From contig NZ_SMRP01000002.1 of the NCBI RefSeq assembly GCF_004353915.1, positions 1 through 64,000 of the forward strand: a stretch of DNA of 64,000 nucleotides. The letters are read 5' to 3'. The DNA comes from Paraburkholderia silviterrae (GTDB lineage: Bacteria; Pseudomonadota; Gammaproteobacteria; Burkholderiales; Burkholderiaceae). The notes under the pieces are model-generated. The model worked only from the letters and a program-made list of their open reading frames with translations. It was not told the DNA's origin and made no database searches. Each line of letters opens with the position of its first letter. The first letter of the stretch is position 1. Below, one piece after another: positions 17,846 to 23,960 of this stretch. The translations under genes were made by a program, and so were the position numbers.

Positions 17846-19345
17846 ATGGATACTGGCTGGCTCGGACCGATCCGGCAAATCAGCTTCACGACCGGTAATC
17901 TCGACCAACTCGTGAGCTTCTGGGAAACGCAGGTTGGCGTTGGGCCGTGGAGCATTTTTCGCGGGCTCACGCTTAATATGACGTACGAGGGGCGCCCCAT
18001 AGCGCTGCCGGTGCATGTCGCGCTGAGCATGCACGGACAGACACTGATCGAATTGATTCAGGTGTCGGGCGATGGGCCATCGCCGTTTCACGACTCGCTC
18101 AACCGGCCGGTCATCGGGCTGCAGCGGCTGGCGGCGATGAGCCGGGACATGGACCGCGATGTCCGCGTGGCGTGCGAGAGAGGCATGGAGCATTGCGCCG
18201 AAGGACGCGACGCCACGGGGCAGCGTTATAGCTATTTCCGCTGCGCGGCGGCGCCGGGCATTCTGCTTGAATTGCTCGAAGCGACACCGGGTTTTGACGA
18301 TTTCGTCGGCGTGCTGGAGGCACGTGCGCGCAGCTATGGCGCAACCTCGGTCGTGGGTGGCACGGGCGGCGCGCGCGACGCGTGTGAGGCCATACCCCCG
18401 ATGACGGCGAAGCAGAGCGGCACGATGCGCGCTGTCCAGTTGACCGGCTATGGCGGTGTCGATCGTTTCGTTATGCAGACTGTTTCCGAGCCGCACCCTG
18501 GGCCTGGCGAAATCCGCGTGCGTGTCGCGGGCGCCGCGGTCAATCCGGTCGACGTGAAGGCGCGCAACGGATGGCTCGATGCGTGGATGCCGCTCACATT
18601 TCCGGCCCGTCTGGGCGGCGACGTCGCGGGCATCGTAGATGCCGTGGGTGAGGGCGTGACGGCATTTCGCCCCGGCGACAGGGTCATGGGCATGGTGAAT
18701 CCGCTCGGTGACGGTGCGTATGCGGAGATGATCGTCTTCGACGCCAGCCGGTTCGTGCACGTGCCCGATGGCCTGGATTTGGTCGAGGCGTCAGCCATGC
18801 CGACCGGCGGACTGACCGGGACGCAACTGATCGAGGTGGGGATTCGTCCGGCACGGGGCGCGAAGGGGCTCGTGACAGGCGCGGGCGGCTCGACGGGGCG
18901 CGCGGCGGTGATCGCGGCACTCGATGCGGGCGCGCAGGTGTATGCGGGCGTGCGTGCAACGAGTCGTGATGCAGTGGCCGACTTGCCCGTCGCGGGTGTC
19001 ATCGATATCGCCGATGAAGCTGCATTGGCCGCAGCGGGGCCCTTCGATTTTCTCGCCGATACGGTGGGCGGGACGGTTGCCGAAGCGCTTTTTGCTTACG
19101 TGAAGGCGGATGGCGTTGTCGGCTCCAGCGCATTTCCGCCGCCTGTGCCGCCGGCCAATTCGACGCAACGGTTCGTGTCGCTGGTCGTGAGCTTCGATGG
19201 GCCGCGTCTTGAGCGTTTTGCGCGCGAGAGGCTTCAGCGGTTCCCCATGCCCGTCGCGCACAAGCTGCCGCTTGCCGAAGCCGGGCGTGCACACACGTTG
19301 ATGGAGCAGGGCGGCGTGGGCGGGAAGATCGTGCTGGTGCCCTGA
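17846..19345 (+). CDS. Fusion of a VOC-fold domain and a zinc-free MDR oxidoreductase
   Basis: One uninterrupted frame of 499 residues from the ATG at 17846 (AAGGA upstream). Residues 1 to about 180 are a vicinal-oxygen-chelate (glyoxalase-like) domain: IRQISFTTGNLDQLVSFW, then VGVGPWSIF and QTLIELIQVSG. This part resembles the stand-alone VOC protein at 20243-20806. From Met194 (MRAVQLTGYGG) the protein is a medium-chain reductase of the quinone-oxidoreductase type, with GVGEGVTAFRPGDRVMG and the NADPH loop VTGAGGSTGRAAV; I see no zinc-ligand pattern. The linker holds in-frame ATGs at 18401 and 18425, so a separate MDR product is possible. Last gene of the left unit. Confidence 0.85.
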   Translation: MDTGWLGPIRQISFTTGNLDQLVSFWETQVGVGPWSIFRGLTLNMTYEGRPIALPVHVALSMHGQTLIELIQVSGDGPSPFHDSLNRPVIGLQRLAAMSRDMDRDVRVACERGMEHCAEGRDATGQRYSYFRCAAAPGILLELLEATPGFDDFVGVLEARARSYGATSVVGGTGGARDACEAIPPMTAKQSGTMRAVQLTGYGGVDRFVMQTVSEPHPGPGEIRVRVAGAAVNPVDVKARNGWLDAWMPLTFPARLGGDVAGIVDAVGEGVTAFRPGDRVMGMVNPLGDGAYAEMIVFDASRFVHVPDGLDLVEASAMPTGGLTGTQLIEVGIRPARGAKGLVTGAGGSTGRAAVIAALDAGAQVYAGVRATSRDAVADLPVAGVIDIADEAALAAAGPFDFLADTVGGTVAEALFAYVKADGVVGSSAFPPPVPPANSTQRFVSLVVSFDGPRLERFARERLQRFPMPVAHKLPLAEAGRAHTLMEQGGVGGKIVLVP

Positions 19346-19397
19346 GTCTGGGCTTGAGTGTGTCCACCGCGGTTCGTTCACCGCGTTGGCCGCGACA

Positions 19398-19426
19398 CGC
19401 TCAGGCCGGCATTGCCGGCCTGAGCG
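19398..19426. terminator. Hairpin between the two convergent units of the module
   Basis: A 13-base arm CGCTCAGGCCGGC (19398-19410) pairs perfectly with 19414-19426 around ATT. It lacks a T run. It sits between the fusion gene (ends 19345) and the SDR gene (ends 19442), where both units would stop. Confidence 0.7.
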
Positions 19427-19441
19427 CGACAGCGGCGGCGA

Positions 19442-20197
19442 TCAGTGGAAGGTCTTGCCCGCCAGCAAGCCGCCATCGACGATGAATTCCGAGCCCGTGC
19501 AATAGGAGGACGCGTCGGACGCGAGGAACAGCGCGAGATCGGCCACTTCCTCGGGACGGCCGATACGCGCGATCGGCAGCGAACCGTAGATCGCGGACGG
19601 TTCGAGGTCGGCGAATTCGGGCGGCCGGGCCATCGCGGTATCGATGCCGCCCGGGTGGATCGAATTGACGCGAATGCCAAGGTGGCCCAGTTCGAGCGCT
19701 GCCGACTTGGTCATGCCTCGAACGGCGAACTTGCTGGACGTGTAGGCCGTGCCGCCCGCGATGCCTTCCATGCCCGCCGTAGACGAAACGTTCACGATCG
19801 AGCCGCGGCCCGCCTTCTTCATGGACGGCAGCACGGACTTCATGCCAAGCCAGCAACCCACCTGATTCACGTTGATGACCTTCAGGTAATCGTCGAGCGA
19901 GCACGATTCCAGCGGCGCCAGCTTGAGGATGCCGGCGTTGTTGACCAGCACGTCGATGTTGCCGAAATGTTTTTCGGCGACTTGCACGGCAGCTTCCCAT
20001 TGTTCCGGACGAGTAACGTCCAGGTGCTGGAAGATCGCGGAGCCTTGCAACTCGCTGGCCAGACGTTCGCCGTCGGCATCCAGGACGTCGGCAATTACCA
20101 CGCGCGCGCCTTCGGCCGCGAACAATCGTGCTTCCGCCGCACCCTGGCCGCGTGCGCCGCCGGTGATCAATGCAACTTTGCCTTCCAGACGCTTCAT
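19442..20197 (-). CDS. SDR-family dehydrogenase, hydroxysteroid-dehydrogenase-like
   Basis: Classical short-chain dehydrogenase of 251 residues. The cofactor motif TGGARGQG is at 12-19 (Asp37 after the second strand favours NAD), NNAG at 86-89, the catalytic Ser near 138-139, Tyr152 and Lys156 in YTSSK, and the C-terminal GSEFIVDGGL. The TGGARGQG form is common in 3alpha/20beta- and other hydroxysteroid dehydrogenases, which fits an alcohol-to-ketone step before the KstD/KshA reactions; the substrate is not shown by the sequence. It is the second gene of the right unit, 45 bases after the VOC gene, and is convergent with the fusion gene. Confidence 0.88.
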   Translation of the reverse strand: MKRLEGKVALITGGARGQGAAEARLFAAEGARVVIADVLDADGERLASELQGSAIFQHLDVTRPEQWEAAVQVAEKHFGNIDVLVNNAGILKLAPLESCSLDDYLKVINVNQVGCWLGMKSVLPSMKKAGRGSIVNVSSTAGMEGIAGGTAYTSSKFAVRGMTKSAALELGHLGIRVNSIHPGGIDTAMARPPEFADLEPSAIYGSLPIARIGRPEEVADLALFLASDASSYCTGSEFIVDGGLLAGKTFH

Positions 20198-20242
20198 CTC
20201 GATGTCTCCTGTTGTGAAAAATGTTGTGTTGTCGGTGGGGTG

Positions 20243-20806
20243 TCAGGGGTGCTCGGCGCTCGTGGTGTCGCTCGTTGCGTCGCTCGTTGCATCGATGACG
20301 TGGATCGGATTGGCGCCGTCCCAGTCGCGCGCGGCGGCGATGCCTTGCTGGATCAACTCGCGCATCCCGGCGCCCTGGATGACCTCATAGCGGACACCGG
20401 GTTCGGACGCGTCTTCGAAATACGCGACCCGCGTGGCTGGGTTGCTTGCTTCGAACACCATCTGCAGGCCGTCGGCGGTCATGCGCTCGATCGCGGCGTC
20501 GATATCGTCGACCACCCAGGCCACGTGGTGCATGCCGAGAATTGGTTGCCCTTGTGCGTCACGGTAGGGGGAGGCGCTGTCGTTGGTGGCCTGGATCAGC
20601 TCGATCTGGGTCTCGCCTTGATAAGCGAGGCCTACGTTCATCGTGACCGTGACGGGTTGGTTGAGGTAACTCCCTTGCAGGGTGACATTGCGGAAGACCA
20701 TCCAGGGGCCTACGCCAAGCTGCGTCAGCCAACGATCGATGCTCTGGTCGAGGTCGCTGACCAGATAGCCGATCTGATCGATCGTCCCAAATCGTGCTCT
20801 TTTCAT
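20243..20806 (-). CDS. Stand-alone VOC-family (glyoxalase/bleomycin-resistance fold) protein
   Basis: A 187-residue protein with two betaalphabetabetabeta units of the VOC fold: IDQIGYLVSDLDQSIDRW, LGVGPWMVF, ETQIELIQ, then HHVAWVVDDIDAAIERM. It shares the GVGPW and QT/QIELIQ signatures with the N-terminal half of the fusion protein in the same module, so the two are probably paralogues. The metal-type residues and reaction are not certain; family members are epimerases, lyases, isomerases and dioxygenases. The C-terminus ends in an ATSD-ATSD-TTSA tail encoded by 12-base tandem repeats. First gene of the right unit, directly behind the TetR operator. Confidence 0.85.
   Translation of the reverse strand: MKRARFGTIDQIGYLVSDLDQSIDRWLTQLGVGPWMVFRNVTLQGSYLNQPVTVTMNVGLAYQGETQIELIQATNDSASPYRDAQGQPILGMHHVAWVVDDIDAAIERMTADGLQMVFEASNPATRVAYFEDASEPGVRYEVIQGAGMRELIQQGIAAARDWDGANPIHVIDATSDATSDTTSAEHP
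20267..20290. repeat. 12-bp tandem repeat in the VOC gene tail
   Basis: Two perfect copies of GTCGCTCGTTGC at 20267-20278 and 20279-20290, with a degenerate copy beside them. Read in the gene they give the repeated ATSD tail, consistent with in-frame slippage expansion. Confidence 0.8.
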
Positions 20807-20828
20807 TTCGTCTCGCCCATGTCGCTAT

Positions 20829-20883
20829 GTCGCAAAAATCTAATTTGTGCCGTAATAATGGCACAAATTTTAGAATTTGTGAC
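20829..20883. promoter_or_regulatory. TetR operator region, right end of module
   Basis: AATTTGTGCC (20842-20851) and GGCACAAATT (20860-20869) form a perfect 10-base inverted repeat with 8 bases between. It is flanked by GTCGCAAAAATC (from 20829) and GAATTTGTGAC (20873-20883), further half-sites. It lies just upstream of the VOC gene and matches the site at 13196-13250. The rest of 20807-21108 shows no gene. Confidence 0.8.
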
Positions 20884-21108
20884 GTTGTGGTTGGGCTTCT
20901 TATCAGCCCTGGTGAAGCTGGCGATATGGCCACTCAGAAAGGCGTCGTTGCGCCGAGTCGAATTTCACGGCAAGCGCGTGGTCGTCGAGCAGTCCGGGAT
21001 TTCGCGCGAATGTGCCGGGATTCTCCATGGCCACAGCAACGGTTGCGGGGCCCGGATCGGCGTAGCATGAAAGTATCAAGACAACCCTTTTGCGGTCGGA
21101 GAGCTGCT

Positions 21109-21384
21109 ATGGGAAAGTTCTGCGTCGTTACCCTGCCCAAGAAGCGGAACAAGGGCGGCTACCCGGTTGCACCATTCATCAGACTGGGAATCGCGGAGTA
21201 CAGTGAAACCGAGGGCGTCGCGCCGACGATAAGCCCGGATCTGGCGACTGACGCGGAGATCGACGCGCAGATCGATCGTCTGAAGAAGGATCTAGACCGG
21301 GTCGCGCGTGAGGCAAAGGCGACGCTTCATCGCGAGGAAGCCAGGCTGTTCGCAGCTGTGACGCGCAGTCGGTCTGGGGAATAA
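21109..21384 (+). CDS. Hypothetical small protein (91 residues)
   Basis: Not recognised. The frame from ATG 21109 has GGAGAG at proper distance and encodes 91 residues. The first half (MGKFCVVTLPKKRNKGGYPV and onward) is basic then mixed; the second half is a strongly charged, probably helical or coiled segment (DAEIDAQIDRLKKDLDRVAREAKATL). An in-frame ATG at 21067 would add 14 residues with a poorer site. It stands alone between the catabolic module and tRNA-Pro. Confidence 0.6.
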   Translation: MGKFCVVTLPKKRNKGGYPVAPFIRLGIAEYSETEGVAPTISPDLATDAEIDAQIDRLKKDLDRVAREAKATLHREEARLFAAVTRSRSGE

Positions 21385-21657
21385 ATCTCGTTCGACAATC
21401 TTCCAGACCCGCAACGAGGTCTTGGTCATCGGCTCGGTGAGCCGGCCAAGGGCTTTGGCGTTGGCCGAATCCGGTTGCATGGGAGTTGCACGGATTCCAG
21501 AAAGCAAAAAAGCCCAGTCGCGAGGACTGGGCTAAGTGCTTGAATTTGCTGGTCGGAAGCGGGGGATGTGCGTGTGTCGAGGCCGTTTCCCACGAGGGTT
21601 TCCTGCATGGTGCACGCGGGGTGAGGCGGCAAGGTATCTGCCTTAAGCGATGTTGGT
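21385..21657. other. Gene-free stretch before tRNA-Pro
   Basis: No convincing gene is seen on either strand. It contains a hairpin at 21511-21533 with an A run before it, described separately. Confidence 0.6.
21506..21533 (-). terminator. Orphan minus-strand terminator-like hairpin
   Basis: AGCCCAGTC (21511-21519) pairs with GACTGGGCT (21525-21533). On the minus strand it is followed by a T run (the A run at 21506-21511). This is a good Rho-independent terminator, yet no minus-strand gene lies just upstream of it. Confidence 0.65.
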
Positions 21658-21687
21658 TTGACGTTCCGGGAAAAAGGGCGATATAAT
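21658..21687 (+). promoter_or_regulatory. Sigma-70 promoter of tRNA-Pro
   Basis: TTGACG at 21658-21663 and TATAAT at 21682-21687 with an 18-base spacer, ending 12 bases before the mature tRNA. The boxes are close to consensus. Confidence 0.8.
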
Positions 21688-21698
21688 CGACAATTCGT

Positions 21699-21775
21699 CG
21701 GAGCGTAGCGCAGCCTGGTAGCGCATCTGATTTGGGATCAGAGGGTCGTAGGTTCGAATCCTATCGCTCCGACCA
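21699..21775 (+). tRNA. tRNA-Pro (anticodon TGG)
   Basis: A full cloverleaf of 77 bases including encoded CCA. The acceptor stem CGGAGCG pairs with CGCTCCG, the D-arm region is GCGCAGCCTGGTAGCGC, the anticodon stem TCTGA/TCAGA carries the loop TTTGGGA (anticodon TGG), and the T-loop region is GGTTCGAATCC. Confidence 0.97.
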
Positions 21776-21783
21776 TATATTCA

Positions 21784-21816
21784 AGGGCTTAGCGCATGCT
21801 AAGCCCTTTTTCTTTT
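21784..21816 (+). terminator. Terminator after tRNA-Pro
   Basis: AGGGCTTAGC (21784-21793) pairs perfectly with GCTAAGCCCT (21798-21807) around GCAT, followed by a T-rich tract to 21816. Confidence 0.9.
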
Positions 21817-21857
21817 CTGCGCGGGCGGCGGCGTTGCCGGGCGGGCTCCCGGATGTC

Positions 21858-22607
21858 TTAAGAACTGGCCAGCCCGTGGAGCATTGCATACTGAATCAGC
21901 TCAGCGTTGGATGTCAGATCCAGTTTGCGCATAGCCGCCATTTTCTGAGTGCCGATCGTGGAAGTCGTGCGGCCGGAGCGGCGGGCAATTTCGGTTAGCG
22001 ACATGCCGCGCGCGATTAACTGGACGATTTCGCGCTCCTTGCGCGAAAGCGCGAGTTTGCGCTTGATTTCTGCTGGTGGAGCAGATTCCGAAAGCCTTCG
22101 CGCGACCCTATCAGAGACGGCGATTTTGCTGCCAGACTGCGCATACTGACAGACCTTCATGAGTTCGCTCAGCGGCTCGTCTTTTGTGACGATGCCGGCA
22201 ACGCGTGCCTGTATTAGTTCTCTGATTATGCTGATGCTTGTTGTCATCGTGAAAACGACAACAGGTATGGCAGGATATTTGAATCTGAGCCATCGGATCA
22301 GTGCCATGCCGTCGGTTTCGGGGGCATTCCAGCACATTGAAAGATCTGTAATGATCAGATCGCAGGGAGCTTTGTGCAATATGTTCAGCAGGTCGAGCCC
22401 TGATTTTGCACATGCAGCAATCTCATATCCACGCAGGTTGGTAAAGGTTGCGGCAATGGCCAGTCGTACGGTGGGATGATCATCGGCAATAATGACGCGG
22501 ACGTGATTGGGAGTATCAGTGGGATTTTCATGGTGCGTCAAGGTTAGCACTCCTATTATGCCTCTATTTCGATTTATTCGTGACCTGATTGCGTGGATTC
22601 GCCGCAT
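21858..22607 (-). CDS. NarL/FixJ-type response regulator, orphan
   Basis: Two-domain regulator of 249 residues from the ATG at 22607, which has AGGAGG 9 bases upstream. The receiver domain shows the IIADDHPTVRLA acidic pocket, phospho-acceptor Asp in LIITDLSM, and Lys in VTKDEP. The C-terminal LuxR-type helix-turn-helix is SRKEREIVQLIARGMSLTEIA with TIGTQKMAAMRKL. It resembles the RcsB/BvgA/FimZ group. There is no sensor kinase next to it. Its base composition, and above all the AT-rich sequence upstream, differ from the neighbours, suggesting acquisition. A TTG at 22541 after AGGAG is a possible shorter start. Confidence 0.87.
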   Translation of the reverse strand: MRRIHAIRSRINRNRGIIGVLTLTHHENPTDTPNHVRVIIADDHPTVRLAIAATFTNLRGYEIAACAKSGLDLLNILHKAPCDLIITDLSMCWNAPETDGMALIRWLRFKYPAIPVVVFTMTTSISIIRELIQARVAGIVTKDEPLSELMKVCQYAQSGSKIAVSDRVARRLSESAPPAEIKRKLALSRKEREIVQLIARGMSLTEIARRSGRTTSTIGTQKMAAMRKLDLTSNAELIQYAMLHGLASS

Positions 22608-22979
22608 CGCTTTTCTCCTCCTGATCACGGCGTTTTCCTGAGTAAGCGAGATTTCCTCTTTAAATGAAGGTGGCTATAGAGCACTCTGTCAAATGTCGCG
22701 TGGTCAATAAATAAGATTATTTCTACGTGGATTTATTTTTATGCGTAGCAAATATTACTTGTGTTGTGTAATTACTCTTGAAGAGGATTTTTCCGAAAAT
22801 ATCGTCGATTTCATGAGGCGATATCGGGGCTAGATGCAGGCGTGCATCGAACGGGTGGGAATTTAATCACGCGGATCTTGCGGGGATGCTCCGACTGGCG
22901 GTGCGCAACCATGCGCTGCTGCAAGACAGATCGAAGTTTGGATCGTGAACGCATTCGCTTCCCCAAACCCCATCAAATA
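22608..22979. other. AT-rich gene-free control region
   Basis: Bases 22640-22840 are clearly AT-rich compared with the rest of the window and carry runs such as AATAAATAAGATTATTT. No gene is seen. It probably holds the promoter of the response regulator (-), and may be silenced by a nucleoid protein of the H-NS type; that is inference. Confidence 0.6.
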
Positions 22980-22995
22980 CTGTATAAATATACAG
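22980..22995 (+). promoter_or_regulatory. LexA (SOS) box of imuA-imuB-dnaE2
   Basis: CTGTATAAATATACAG follows the CTGT-N8-ACAG rule, and its two arms CTGTATA and TATACAG are perfectly inverted repeats. It is 95 bases before the imuA start, where such cassettes are usually controlled by LexA. Confidence 0.85.
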
Positions 22996-23090
22996 GTGCT
23001 GGCGAGGTCTTCCGTGCCGCGCCAGCAATCCCGTCATGCCCCGTTTTGTGTTGGGCAGGGCGATCTATTTCCTTTTTCCAGAGCGCAACC

Positions 23091-23960
23091 ATGGCAGCAC
23101 TCCAGCTTGCGCCGCTCACCGCGCACCTGCCGCCCCGGCTGCAAAGCCGGGTCTGGCAGGGCAACCAGCTCGCATCCACGGGCGAGCGCACGGTGGCGAG
23201 CGGCCACGCCGCGCTCGACGCCCAGTTGCCCGGCGCGGGTTGGCCCGCGGGCAGCCTGACCGAGTTGCTCGTCGAGCAGGGCGGCATCGGCGAGATGCGG
23301 CTCGTCGCGCCCGCGCTGCGCACGCTCACCGCGCAGGCGGGGCGGCACGTGCTGCTCGTCGCGCCACCGTGGCAGCCGTACGCGTGCGCGCTCAAGGCGT
23401 GGGGCATCGCGCTCGAGCGCCTGATCTGGGTGCGCGCGAGCGAGAGCGAGGCGCCGTGGGCCGCCGAGCAGGCGCTCAAGCAGGACGGCATCGGCGCCGT
23501 GCTGCTCTGGCAGCCGAAGGCGCGCGCCGACGCCCTGCGGCGTCTGCAGGTCGCCGCGCAGGATTCGCAGTCGCTGGCGTTTCTCATGCGGCCGCCCGCT
23601 GCGCGCAGCCAGTCGTCGCCGGCGCCGCTGCGCATGGTCTGCACGCCGGTTCCGCCGCCCGAAGACGCGCGTCTGAACCGTCGTGAATGGATGCAGCTCA
23701 CCGCCGTGTCCGTCGATATTTTCAAGCGTCGCGGGCCGCCGCCCGCCCAGCCACTCGTCATCACTTTGCCGCTGCAGGAGTCGGTGCTGCCCCAGCCGGG
23801 CGCATTGCCGGCCGCGCCGTGGCCCGGGATCAATCATGTTGTGGATCGCCGTCACCTTGCCGTTGTTGCCGCTGGAGGCCGTGAGGCCGCCCGTGCCGCT
23901 CACGTCACTCACGTCGCCAACGTCGCCGGTGTCGGCGTCCCTGCCGGCCAGTCGACCTGA
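23091..23960 (+). CDS. imuA: ImuA, SOS translesion-synthesis accessory protein
   Basis: RecA/SulA-like accessory protein of the ImuA-ImuB-DnaE2 mutasome, 289 residues. The N-terminal region WQGNQLAS...GHAALDAQLPGAGWPAGSLTELLV and the core VLLVAPPWQPYACALKAWGIALERLIWV are typical of the family. The last 40 residues or so overlap imuB in another frame and look like low-complexity sequence (HVTHVANVAGVGV). The start at ATG 23091 was chosen because the family N-terminus begins there; the frame stays open further upstream. Confidence 0.9.
   Translation: MAALQLAPLTAHLPPRLQSRVWQGNQLASTGERTVASGHAALDAQLPGAGWPAGSLTELLVEQGGIGEMRLVAPALRTLTAQAGRHVLLVAPPWQPYACALKAWGIALERLIWVRASESEAPWAAEQALKQDGIGAVLLWQPKARADALRRLQVAAQDSQSLAFLMRPPAARSQSSPAPLRMVCTPVPPPEDARLNRREWMQLTAVSVDIFKRRGPPPAQPLVITLPLQESVLPQPGALPAAPWPGINHVVDRRHLAVVAAGGREAARAAHVTHVANVAGVGVPAGQST

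Noticed and set aside
18380..18430. VOC-MDR fusion as a frameshift artefact
   Set aside because: The frame is open and both domains are intact without any repeat or indel mark at the joint; reads would settle it.
21699..22607. Integrated element with attachment site at tRNA-Pro
   Set aside because: No integrase and no second copy of the tRNA 3' end was seen in the window.
22842..23090. Extension of ImuA by 83 residues upstream
   Set aside because: It would read through the LexA box and promoter; the family N-terminus begins at 23091.
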